A stretch of 6,642 nucleotides of DNA, taken from the NCBI GenBank assembly GCA_018644745.1, contig JABGPX010000652.1, forward strand, positions 1 through 6,642, in the 5' to 3' direction. This stretch comes from Spirochaetales bacterium. GTDB lineage: Bacteria; Spirochaetota; Spirochaetia; ARS1246. The stretch's first letter is position 1, and every line of letters starts with the position of its first letter. The notes beneath the pieces were generated by a model, which worked only from the letters and a program-made list of their open reading frames with translations, ran no database searches and was not told the origin of the DNA. The translations under genes were made by a program, and so were the position numbers. Shown piece by piece: positions 1 to 6,560 of the stretch.

Positions 1-1
1 T

Positions 2-799
2 TTCGTGGTGGTCGCCACGCCCCACAATCTCCATTGCACCCAAACGGTAAAAGCGCTTGATCTCGGTATTCATGTTCTTTGCGAAAAACCGATGAGTGAC
101 AGCCTTTCGGACGCTCTTCTAATGAAAAATGCCGCGGCGAAATCCGGCGCCGTCTTGAGCGTCGGATTCATGATGCACTTCAATCCTGCCTTCATCCATA
201 TAAAACAGCTCATTGATGATGAAGAACTCGGAAATATCCTCGCGATTCAATATAAGGTTGGATCGTATATTACATTAGTGAACTCCCGGTCTCACTATCA
301 GGCTGACCTGAACGGTGCCCTGCTGATGGATTATGCCCACCAGCCGGATATTGTATATTGGCTCACCGGCAAAAAACCGAAAGGCGTGTACTGCTCGGGT
401 GTGTACGGCGGTAATATCGATCTCTCATCAAATCCAAATGCTCTTACTATGGTGTGGGACTATGAAGAGCCGCTGGTGGCCACAATCATGCTGAATTACC
501 TTCAGAGCCCTGAACGCAATGAATGCGAAATAGTCGGCGATAAGGGCTGGGCTGTCTACGATATGAAAAGTGGAGAATTACGGATAGGGAATAGAGAAAA
601 CGAAAGCGTTTCTTCGCAAATATTTGAAATGGAACGAGACAGCATGTATATAGAAGAACATCGGGTTTTTTTGGAATCGATGGATCAGGGGAGATCTCTA
701 TCGAGTCCCGCTGAGGAGGCAATTGTTTCGATGGAAATAATCGAAGCGGCGCTGAAATCTCGAGAGCTCAATGCCAGGGTAGTAATTGCCGGCGCGTAA
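2..799 (+). CDS. Gfo/Idh/MocA family oxidoreductase, 5'-truncated by the window edge
   Basis: This is an NAD(P)-dependent sugar or cyclitol dehydrogenase-type oxidoreductase, expected in the cytoplasm. The frame is already open at base 2 and reads FVVVATPHNLH, the fourth Rossmann strand region of the family, so roughly the first 60-70 residues (including the GxGxxG dinucleotide site) lie outside the window. The GTG at base 5 is not the real start. Visible hallmarks are the EKP motif (bases 83-91, lysine in the cofactor/catalytic site), a VGFMMHFNP segment, and the D-x2-H-x2-D pattern in LLMDYAHQPD (bases 320-349), which matches the family's catalytic Asp/His region. The C-terminal alpha/beta dimerisation domain appears complete to the TAA. 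The usual GGG before the catalytic loop is reduced to NGALLMD. The substrate cannot be told. It converges with the sulfatase with only 3 bp between the stops. Family assignment is firm; a role in glycan or inositol catabolism is inference. Confidence 0.93.
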   Translation, partial: FVVVATPHNLHCTQTVKALDLGIHVLCEKPMSDSLSDALLMKNAAAKSGAVLSVGFMMHFNPAFIHIKQLIDDEELGNILAIQYKVGSYITLVNSRSHYQADLNGALLMDYAHQPDIVYWLTGKKPKGVYCSGVYGGNIDLSSNPNALTMVWDYEEPLVATIMLNYLQSPERNECEIVGDKGWAVYDMKSGELRIGNRENESVSSQIFEMERDSMYIEEHRVFLESMDQGRSLSSPAEEAIVSMEIIEAALKSRELNARVVIAGA

Positions 800-802
800 C
801 TG

Positions 803-2242
803 CTAGAACCTCCAGCCCCGCTGTCCGCACAGCCCGTAATCCGGACTCGGTATGTACTCGAGGTCCGGCAAGCCCTTGAGCTCACCGTCCTGTATCCATT
901 CGAGGTCGCTGCCGTACAGCTCACCAATGAGTATATCTGTGAGTTCCTGTTTCACCTTTTGATGTGCGGTACTTTGAGACAGGTCCTGCAGTTCATGCGG
1001 ATCGTTATCAAGATCGAACAGCTGAAATCTGTTTCCGGTCGCGTAATAGATCAGCTTATATGTATCTTTCCGGACCATCCTCATCGACATCTCATCATCA
1101 TAATGCTCGCAATAAAGAGAATCCCGCCTCTCGTCCGAAACAAGGGAAATCCCTTCGACGGTTTCGGGCACGTCAACTCCACACAGATCAAGAAGCGTCG
1201 GCATTACATCCCGCAATTCCGCAAACCGGTTATCGACGGTGTGATGAACCGGATTCTCTGCCGACGCGTTCGGTACGAGTATCATCGGTATTTTCGCGGA
1301 GTTCTCGAACATCGGCGGCTTTGCCCATAATCCGTGATTACCAAGCATATCCCCATGATCGCAGGTAAACATGATAATCGTATCATCGAGTAACCCTTCT
1401 TCTCTCAAGGTACCGACGAGCAGGCGCAGCTGGTGGTCGATATACGTACACTGCGCATAGAAGCCCATCCGCGCGGCTCGAATATACTCCGGATCATCCA
1501 TACAACTCCAGCTGTTGTTACGGGCTTTCAACGCGTACGGCATATCGGAAAAGGTCTCTGCCCACTCACCGTGATAAGGCATATCAATATTTATCGACTT
1601 ATACATATCTAAATACTCGCCAGGGGGAGTGATCGGAGGATGCGGAGCTGCGTATGAGCAGTACCAGAAACTCGGCCGGTCGGGATCCCGTCGATGAATG
1701 GTCCTGCACATCTGTTTTGTCGTCCAATGGGTCTGGTGCAAATGCTCAGGCAGGTGCCATGGCCGAACCGAATAGTTATTATTGCCCATCCCGTGAGTCA
1801 GCTCCTGCCCTGCGTATCCTTCATCAAGAAGAAAAAGCTGATAGTCGTCTCTGGTCAAACCGAGGTGGTTTCGTCCCTCTTCATTGAGTATAACTTCGTC
1901 AAATCCAATTCTGCTTCGCTGGGGATACACATGCAGTTTACCGACTGCCTCGGTCTGATATCCTGCGTCACCAAGAACTCCCGCCAGGGTGGGAAGGCTC
2001 GGATCCATTCTCAAGGTTTGATTAAATACTCTGTCTCCATGGGTTTTGGCGGTAGTGCCGGTCATGAGAGCTCTCCGCGCCGGAATACAGGTCGGTGCAG
2101 ATGAGTATGCTTCTGTGAAGCGGGTGCCGTTCGCACAAAGCTGGTCGAGAGTCGGTGAGAGGATTGTCTTGTGTCCCGCGGCATGCAGAAGTTGACCCGG
2201 CCAATGATCGACACAGATTAAAAGTATGTTTGGGTGTTTCAT
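803..2242 (-). CDS. Sulfatase (formylglycine-dependent, arylsulfatase/AslA-like), no signal peptide
   Basis: A 479-residue sulfatase that should hydrolyse a sulfate ester using a formylglycine made from Cys52. The signature CIPARRALMTG (residues 52-62) fits C-x-P-x-R-x4-T-G exactly, so it is a Cys-type substrate for a maturase (FGE or radical-SAM anSME); neither maturase is in the window. Other family landmarks are D12-H13 in the first metal-binding loop (NILLICVDHWPG), GKLH at 101-104, the His in AAPHPP (H201), DHGDMLGNHG at 295-304 with metal ligands D295 and H296, K308, and the C-terminal FDLDNDPHEL segment at 409-418. Length is normal for a single-domain sulfatase. The protein starts directly with MKHPNILLI, so the start is well supported and no signal peptide is present. 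That suggests cytoplasmic action on an imported sulfated sugar or small molecule. The Shine-Dalgarno is weak (AGAAAG about 5 nt upstream). Substrate unknown. Confidence 0.95.
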   Translation of the reverse strand: MKHPNILLICVDHWPGQLLHAAGHKTILSPTLDQLCANGTRFTEAYSSAPTCIPARRALMTGTTAKTHGDRVFNQTLRMDPSLPTLAGVLGDAGYQTEAVGKLHVYPQRSRIGFDEVILNEEGRNHLGLTRDDYQLFLLDEGYAGQELTHGMGNNNYSVRPWHLPEHLHQTHWTTKQMCRTIHRRDPDRPSFWYCSYAAPHPPITPPGEYLDMYKSINIDMPYHGEWAETFSDMPYALKARNNSWSCMDDPEYIRAARMGFYAQCTYIDHQLRLLVGTLREEGLLDDTIIMFTCDHGDMLGNHGLWAKPPMFENSAKIPMILVPNASAENPVHHTVDNRFAELRDVMPTLLDLCGVDVPETVEGISLVSDERRDSLYCEHYDDEMSMRMVRKDTYKLIYYATGNRFQLFDLDNDPHELQDLSQSTAHQKVKQELTDILIGELYGSDLEWIQDGELKGLPDLEYIPSPDYGLCGQRGWRF

Positions 2243-2253
2243 ATATGCTTTCT

Positions 2254-2281
2254 ATTATTTCACGATAAATAAATTTGCAAA
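2254..2281 (-). promoter_or_regulatory. Candidate promoter for the sulfatase in the divergent gap
   Basis: The 67-bp gap between the divergent sulfatase and lipoprotein genes is AT-rich. On the minus strand, TTTGCA (2276-2281) and AATAAT (2254-2259) are 16 bp apart and resemble -35 and -10 boxes (4/6 and 5/6 matches). This would start transcription only about 5 nt before the ATG, giving a nearly leaderless message, consistent with the weak Shine-Dalgarno. In AT-rich DNA such matches arise easily. I found no convincing promoter for the lipoprotein on the plus strand: TTTGCA at 2274-2279 and TATTAT at 2292-2297 are only 12 bp apart. Confidence 0.22.
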
Positions 2282-2309
2282 AGACTCTGCATATTATTAA
2301 CATTTCAAT

Positions 2310-3413
2310 ATGTCAAAAAGATCAATTACAATAATGCATTTTCTGGGAATTACCGGAACGCTGCTTATTGTATTAAACATAACCGGATGTCCCGAAACTG
2401 ATGTCGACCTGGGTATTCAATTCGAGGTTATCTCAGTTAACCTAAGCACGGAGATTGCAGCCGCGACGGATGTTCCCCTCGATATATCTATCGTCGTTGA
2501 GTTTTCCCCGGCTCTGACACCCGTTTTTAAAGAGCAGATACCTGGATTTTTCTCCTTGAAGAAACTGGATAACACAATCATCCCGGTGACGATCGGCTGG
2601 TCTGCTAACGATAAAACTGCGGTGTTTTCCCCTACCGGCGGCTTCGAGGCGAATACGGAGTATATCTTTGATATGGAAGCTGCGGATCTCACCGGCACCG
2701 AGTTGTTCCCGCTTACTTTTACAACTTTAACTCCAACTTTGGAAATAACAGATACCGCCACTTTCAGCTACGGATTTTACCTGACCGTAACGTCAAATCT
2801 TCATTATTTAATCCAGGGAGATGACGGAACAGGATGGGTGGATATCTCAGGCATTATGTCGGCAGCGGCCGGCGAAAAGACCAGATATACCTGGAGCTCT
2901 TTTAATCAGTTCGCCGTTCCAGTATCCCTAAATCTACGCGCCGTTTCAGATAACTGGACCTCCGATACAATAATAATTACGCCTGAAGTGGCATCAATCA
3001 CCAGCATCAGCGACGATGAAAAACAGGCAGAAATTGTCCTCGACGACAGCGGCGCAGATTCGGCGACTGAAGCGTGGGTAGAAATTGTCCTGGCCGAAGA
3101 GAGACGCTATTTTTTCTATATGCACAGATCCGTCGCGGTGCCGACAATGGATGGAACACTTATCAGGATCCTCGATAGTACAGGGTCACTTGTCATAGAT
3201 GCCACCACAGGTGAGCCTCTAGTAGCCGATGATGAAGACAACGGCAGTAATGGCTTAACGAGTTTCTCAAATATGGAAGATGTGCATGTGCCGAAGGATG
3301 GAACTTATTATATTCTTATTCAGCCGGACAATGCGTCAGCAGACAAGTCGGTATATCAGCCGAATCTCGCCGATTACGGCAGCGTGATTCTCAGCTACGG
3401 ATACATCGACTGA
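2310..3413 (+). CDS. Putative lipoprotein with SbsA-type Ig-like domain
   Basis: A 367-residue exported protein, probably lipid-anchored. Residues 1-26 form a type II signal peptide: basic start (SKR), hydrophobic core around 11-24, then the lipobox ITGC with the acylated Cys27. Residues about 40-140 look like an SbsA/Big_5-type bacterial Ig-like domain. ATDVPLDISIVVEFSPAL (51-68) opens the domain, WSANDKTAVFSPTGGFEANT (97-116) is the typical middle, and LTFTTLTP closes it. Residues about 145-225 are another beta-rich stretch. Residues about 232-367 resemble a PPC-like beta domain, with acidic, possibly calcium-binding loops (DDSGAD, VADDEDNGSNG) and the ending KDGTYYILIQPD. No catalytic motif is visible, so a structural or adhesive surface role is inferred. 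The start is fixed by the signal peptide; no clear Shine-Dalgarno precedes it. It is divergent from the sulfatase and convergent with the methyltransferase (33-bp gap, no convincing terminator). Confidence 0.82.
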   Translation: MSKRSITIMHFLGITGTLLIVLNITGCPETDVDLGIQFEVISVNLSTEIAAATDVPLDISIVVEFSPALTPVFKEQIPGFFSLKKLDNTIIPVTIGWSANDKTAVFSPTGGFEANTEYIFDMEAADLTGTELFPLTFTTLTPTLEITDTATFSYGFYLTVTSNLHYLIQGDDGTGWVDISGIMSAAAGEKTRYTWSSFNQFAVPVSLNLRAVSDNWTSDTIIITPEVASITSISDDEKQAEIVLDDSGADSATEAWVEIVLAEERRYFFYMHRSVAVPTMDGTLIRILDSTGSLVIDATTGEPLVADDEDNGSNGLTSFSNMEDVHVPKDGTYYILIQPDNASADKSVYQPNLADYGSVILSYGYID

Positions 3414-3446
3414 TAGAATATCGCCTCGAGCTTGGCCGCCTAGTAC

Positions 3447-4286
3447 TCAGCGCAGAAAAGCCGCCAGATGCTCAGTTGTATCAAGAAACACAGCTAGTTT
3501 CGGATTGGAAAGAAGCCCAAAGAACTCCGCCAACTCCCCGGACTCTCTGTCTGCGTTATGTGCGAGAATTACCGTCTCTTTTTCCAATCGCGGGAGAGCG
3601 GCTTGCAGAATTGGGCCATAAATCGCCTTGCCATGATGTCTGGTATCCGGATAGTTTCTGCTTCCGTATGCATCGACTACAAGAAGATCGATTGGATCAT
3701 CACCATTATCAAGAACCGCTATTGCATCGTCGCATACAACGCTCACTCTGTCGGAATACCCGAGCGCGGCGATGTTTTTTTCAGCGAGATTACACACTTC
3801 CTTGTCCGGATCAATACAGGTCATGTGCCCGGACTCCTGGATTCCCGGAATCAGCCAGACAGCGAAATAGGCATAATAGCTGCCGGCCACCACCACATTT
3901 TTCGGACCCATAATACGGGAAAGCTCGAAAGCAGCCCGCGTCTCCTCCGGAAAAATCGAAGTGAATCGGTCGGTCAGGTGGGAGAACCGTGGGACTATTA
4001 ATTCCCTATATGCCTCGAATTCTTTCTGCCGCGCGCTTCGCTCTTCGGCTGTATCGCCTGAAGCAAATTGGCGATTCAACTCCTCGAGCGCCGCAGAATC
4101 ATTGACGGGAAACCGGCGGAGCAGGTTAACTTCCCATTCACTCAATCCTGCCGACGCGAGTTGTCTGCTATTCTCATCGACCAGGCGGGTGAATTTCTCC
4201 CGGTCTAATCCGCCGCTCAAATAATTTGCTACAAAATCAAAAGCTCCAGCCTGACTCATAATACTGTCGTACATAACTCCGCCCAC
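3447..4286 (-). CDS. Class I SAM-dependent methyltransferase-like protein
   Basis: A 279-residue protein starting at GTG 4286. I chose this start because GGAGGG sits 7 nt upstream with a promoter-like sequence before it. The longer frame to an ATG at 4469 would add 61 residues with no sequence like the rest, and that stretch overlaps an antisense relic with a recognisable protein motif. Residues 1-70 are a helical cap (YDSIMSQAGAFDFVANYL). The Rossmann-like core follows. Motif I is VVVAGSYYAYFAVWL at about 131-145, and CIDPDKE at 157-163 supplies the acidic residue expected to bind the SAM ribose. VVCDDA is at 183-188 and DLLVVDAYGS at 200-209. The pattern resembles small O-methyltransferase-type enzymes, but the Gly-rich loop is reduced to AGSYYAYF, so activity is not assured. 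Substrate unknown. No adjacent same-strand gene, so it is probably monocistronic. Confidence 0.75.
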   Translation of the reverse strand: MGGVMYDSIMSQAGAFDFVANYLSGGLDREKFTRLVDENSRQLASAGLSEWEVNLLRRFPVNDSAALEELNRQFASGDTAEERSARQKEFEAYRELIVPRFSHLTDRFTSIFPEETRAAFELSRIMGPKNVVVAGSYYAYFAVWLIPGIQESGHMTCIDPDKEVCNLAEKNIAALGYSDRVSVVCDDAIAVLDNGDDPIDLLVVDAYGSRNYPDTRHHGKAIYGPILQAALPRLEKETVILAHNADRESGELAEFFGLLSNPKLAVFLDTTEHLAAFLR

Positions 4287-4293
4287 GATGCAT

Positions 4294-4299
4294 CCCTCC
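4294..4299 (-). promoter_or_regulatory. Shine-Dalgarno that sets the methyltransferase start
   Basis: On the minus strand the sequence reads GGAGGG, then 7 nt (ATGCATC), then the in-frame GTG at 4286-4284. This is the only strong ribosome-binding site in the 5' part of the open frame. The in-frame ATG five codons after a GTA/GTT stretch (MYDS) has its GGAG only 2 nt away, which is too close, so GTG is preferred. Confidence 0.6.
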
Positions 4300-4310
4300 A
4301 GAAGGCGGAT

Positions 4311-4339
4311 AGTATAACCCGAGGAAGGGGAAGAGATAA
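4311..4339 (-). promoter_or_regulatory. Candidate promoter for the methyltransferase
   Basis: On the minus strand TTATCT (4334-4339) and TATACT (4311-4316) are separated by 17 bp. The -10 box matches the consensus at 5 of 6 positions, the -35 only at 3 of 6. Transcription would begin near 4304, leaving a leader of about 18 nt that contains the GGAGGG site. The consistent order of promoter, ribosome site and GTG is the main support. Confidence 0.35.
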
Positions 4340-4363
4340 GGGACCTACTATTCTGGGAAGTAA

Positions 4364-4675
4364 AAACTACCATCTCCAAAAGCAGAAAAGAGCAGATTCC
4401 AAGGGTCACCAACAATCCTTGTTCACGGTGTTGATATAGAACACATCGAAAAACCCACATTCGGTGCATTCACCTGAATTATATACTTTATAAAATCGGG
4501 GTTTTTCGTATGTGCCGGATGTCAAAGTAGCAGTTTTAAGAGGAACCCTATATATACTGATTCAGAACCAGGCGGGTTTAACTACTCCTGCCGAGTCTAC
4601 GCCTTCGGTGGTGGGCAGACCGGCGTTATCCCAAAGGAATACATCAAAGAAAAGATTCTGAAATACAGAAAGTAG
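4364..4675 (+). pseudogene. Decayed gene(s) of a small thioredoxin-fold-like family (GSPT/CRVY motifs)
   Basis: One plus-strand frame between TAA 4361-4363 and TAG 4673-4675 shows two protein-like stretches separated by a single TGA at 4475-4477. The first (4364-4474) contains RFQGSPTILVHGVDIEHIE. The second (4478-4672) contains TDSEPGGFNYSCRVYAFG and ends TGVIPKEYIKEKILKYRK. GSPT-I-x-V-x-G-x-D followed by CR-x-Y and a closing G-x-x-P-x-E-x-I helix is, from memory, the C-terminal half of small thioredoxin-fold proteins of about 90-110 residues (annotated thioredoxin family or DF-family (seleno)protein). There is no ATG, GTG or TTG start in frame and no N-terminal CPN-type active-site half, so the locus looks truncated. 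From GSPT to the TGA and from the GC of CAGCQS to the Cys of SCRVY is 25 residues in both cases, so these may be two tandem partial copies rather than one gene. It lies antisense to the discarded extension of the methyltransferase frame. The family call is inferred by eye. Confidence 0.5.
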
Positions 4676-4745
4676 GCACTAAAGTAAACGTACAGGATCA
4701 GATACCGGACCTTGGCGCACCTCCCGGGTTTTGGTACCGTGGCGT

Positions 4746-6479
4746 ATGGAATATCTGAAAAATGCCGTTTGGATTCCGCCGACCGGTGACAATCCGCTTA
4801 CCACATGGGTGAAAAATCAAATCTCAATTATATCAAGTGCATTATGCGGCGAAACCCCGAAGTTTCAAGCTGCCGGGTCACCGGGAGAGTTTTTCATCAT
4901 ATTCGGATGCTCACTCAACAATCCTCTGATGGCCGAAGAAGCAAACACTGGTTCGGTGAATATTTCCGGCCTGAACCCGGAGGAGTTTGCCCTCTCATGG
5001 GGCGAAATAGACGGGAAACCAGCGCTCTACATAGAAGGCGTCGATCCTGCGGGTGCGGTATACGGTGTCTTTCATTTCTTTAAATCACTAGGATGCAGTT
5101 TTGATATATCCGGAGATCGTTATCCGGCAACAAACGAAGACATGCCGGTAACCAGGATCAGAACGCGAGGCACCACGGCGAATACGTGGCGGGGTATTTA
5201 CTTCCAATACTGTTTTGCTACCAATTCGCTGATGTCTTTGCGCGACTACGAGCTGATGTTCGATCAGATGGCAAAAATGAGGCTAAATCGTATCTGCTAC
5301 TATTACTTCCCGAATGAACCTTTCCTGGATTTTTCGTTCAGAGGTGAGAGAAAGCTGGTCGGTGATATCTCCTACCCGGATTCCGGCTATATGTCGTACG
5401 GCAGGCATTTCTCAGGTTCATACCTCGTATCAGACATCGAAATCGGCGGTGAGCTGTTCAATCGAGACCGGGTTGCGCCGATGGAGTTCCAGGATGTTCG
5501 TTCTTCTGATGAAGCGCTGGACACGGGCAAAAAATTTCTCAGCCAGCTGATTGACCTGGCGGCGGCGAGAGGTATCAAGACCTGGATCTCCTTTCTACCT
5601 ACATTTGTTCCGCCAAATTTCGCAAAATACTTGAGACGAATGCCCCGGCCGCATCTCCACTGGTCTGCTCTTGTGAGCGCCACCGATCCGGTACTGGATG
5701 AAATAAACCGCTGCCGGCTGGAAGCGATACTCGCGAATTTTCCAAAACTCGATGGGGTATTCTGCGGAATACCTGAAGGGTACTACGAAGATCCCTACCC
5801 GGAATCTCAGAAACTCGTTGAAGAGAGGCGGGCGGAGTTCACCAATTCCCTGAAGATTCATCGTGACCTATGGGGCGGTTATTGGAATAACGATGAATCA
5901 GTACTCGAAGATCATATTCGAAGAGATATCTGCTTCACTGAAATTGCAGACAGAACTCTAAAGATAGCCAGAGAATTGAGCAAGGAAATAAAGCTGGGAG
6001 TAATGACTGTATGCAAATCTTATCTCGCCGGTTATTTAGACGAAAAGCTGCCGAAGGACGTTGTATTCGCGGATATCGAGAGCCGGTCGCTTTGGACAAA
6101 GAGCGGCGCACCTCTTCATTTGTTCAAAGACATCAAGGATCGAGAGTGCGTTATAATCCCGCGGGCATATGACGACGGATCGATGGCTGGTCTCCAATTC
6201 AATATCGGATTATATGATAAAGACAGGTATGTTCATTCGGCCCTCGAAAACGGGACAGACGGTCTGCTGATCCAGCTCACTCATCTACGTGGAAACGAGC
6301 ACAACACAAGATACCTGGCCGCGGGAATGTGGGATCCGAGCATAACGCCACAGAGCTTTTATGACTCCTATGCCGAGACTATATTACCGGGAGCATCGGA
6401 ACAGTTATCAGAATTCTGCCGCGTCCTCGACGAAGCAGATATCTATCTCGGGGGGAGAGGATTATCAAACATGCCTTAA
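4746..6479 (+). CDS. Glycoside-hydrolase-like protein with GH20/GH67-type N-terminal domain and TIM barrel
   Basis: A 577-residue protein from ATG 4746. A TTG at 4731 is also open but less likely; neither has a good Shine-Dalgarno, so the N-terminus is uncertain. Residues 1-128 look like the alpha/beta non-catalytic domain found before the barrel in GH20, GH67 and related hydrolases, with the telling AGAVYGVFHFFKSLGC (102-117, a substrate-neighbour helix in that fold). From TWRGIYFQY (147-155) a TIM barrel follows, with MAKMRLNRICYYY (175-187), a loop FCGIPEGYYEDPYPE (339-353) and FADIESRSLW (441-450). E344 and E445 are possible catalytic acids, by position only. There is no signal peptide, so it is probably cytoplasmic. 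The protein stops at LGGRGLSNMP inside a helical region after the barrel, and relatives as I recall them often continue, so the C-terminus may be cut. The stop codon lies within a 12-bp palindrome. Exact family and substrate (uronic-acid or hexosamine glycan) unknown. Confidence 0.75.
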   Translation: MEYLKNAVWIPPTGDNPLTTWVKNQISIISSALCGETPKFQAAGSPGEFFIIFGCSLNNPLMAEEANTGSVNISGLNPEEFALSWGEIDGKPALYIEGVDPAGAVYGVFHFFKSLGCSFDISGDRYPATNEDMPVTRIRTRGTTANTWRGIYFQYCFATNSLMSLRDYELMFDQMAKMRLNRICYYYFPNEPFLDFSFRGERKLVGDISYPDSGYMSYGRHFSGSYLVSDIEIGGELFNRDRVAPMEFQDVRSSDEALDTGKKFLSQLIDLAAARGIKTWISFLPTFVPPNFAKYLRRMPRPHLHWSALVSATDPVLDEINRCRLEAILANFPKLDGVFCGIPEGYYEDPYPESQKLVEERRAEFTNSLKIHRDLWGGYWNNDESVLEDHIRRDICFTEIADRTLKIARELSKEIKLGVMTVCKSYLAGYLDEKLPKDVVFADIESRSLWTKSGAPLHLFKDIKDRECVIIPRAYDDGSMAGLQFNIGLYDKDRYVHSALENGTDGLLIQLTHLRGNEHNTRYLAAGMWDPSITPQSFYDSYAETILPGASEQLSEFCRVLDEADIYLGGRGLSNMP

Positions 6480-6483
6480 GGCA
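6472..6483. repeat. 12-bp perfect palindrome overlapping the stop codon of the last gene
   Basis: TGCCTTAAGGCA is identical to its reverse complement and contains the TAA (6477-6479). Its arms recur nearby: ATGCCTT at 6471-6477 and 6500-6506, and AAGGCA at 6478-6483 and 6495-6500. Alternative longer hairpins with the next palindrome are therefore possible. Confidence 0.9.
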
Positions 6484-6490
6484 ATGCATG

Positions 6491-6511
6491 CGACAAGGCA
6501 TGCCTTTGTCG
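6491..6511. repeat. 21-bp inverted repeat with one bulged base
   Basis: The arms CGACAAGGC and GCCTTTGTCG pair around a central AT, with one extra T on the right side; the core AAGGCATGCCTT is a perfect 12-bp palindrome. It starts 12 nt after the gene's stop codon, where a terminator would sit. However, it has almost no loop and is followed by TTATCACTC rather than a T-run, so I do not call it a rho-independent terminator. Confidence 0.85.
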
Positions 6512-6546
6512 TTATCACTCACTTTCTCGACCAGTTTCGCCATGTT

Positions 6547-6560
6547 GTTCCCATGGGAAC
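6547..6560. repeat. 14-bp perfect palindrome
   Basis: GTTCCCATGGGAAC equals its reverse complement. Its right half overlaps the first unit of the 13-bp tandem repeat. It could be a binding site for a dimeric protein or part of a repeat element; there is no downstream gene in the window to link it to. Confidence 0.9.

Noticed and set aside
1694..2104. 136-codon plus-strand open frame opposite the sulfatase
   Set aside because: It is the antisense shadow of a well-supported sulfatase gene and shows no protein-like motif. The same holds for the frames at 959-1330, 964-1368 and 1654-1887.
3029..3091. 12-bp direct repeat AGAAATTGTCCT inside the lipoprotein gene (3029-3040, 3080-3091)
   Set aside because: It encodes two similar beta strands (EIVL) in adjacent positions and needs no explanation beyond local coding similarity.
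3414..3446. Bidirectional terminator between the lipoprotein and the methyltransferase
   Set aside because: Only a CTCGAG palindrome and scattered GGC/GCC are present; no stable stem-loop with a T-run on either strand.
3558..4001. 147-codon plus-strand open frame opposite the methyltransferase
   Set aside because: Antisense shadow of the methyltransferase core, with no family features; the overlapping frames at 3476-3913 and 3961-4224 are likewise shadows.
4675..4745. Short frame ending GFWYRGVWNI before the hydrolase
   Set aside because: It has no start codon, lies in a different frame from both neighbours, ends inside the hydrolase and has no recognisable motif; probably chance.
6491..6511. 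Rho-independent terminator for the last gene
   Set aside because: The hairpin has practically no loop and no T-run follows it; the T-rich stretch is almost 90 nt further on.
6379..6543. Minus-strand frame beginning MAKLVEKVSDNDKG across the palindromes
   Set aside because: It starts protein-like, but then runs antisense through the hydrolase C-terminus with basic, low-quality sequence. It has no ribosome site that I can see, and the repeats explain its peptide.
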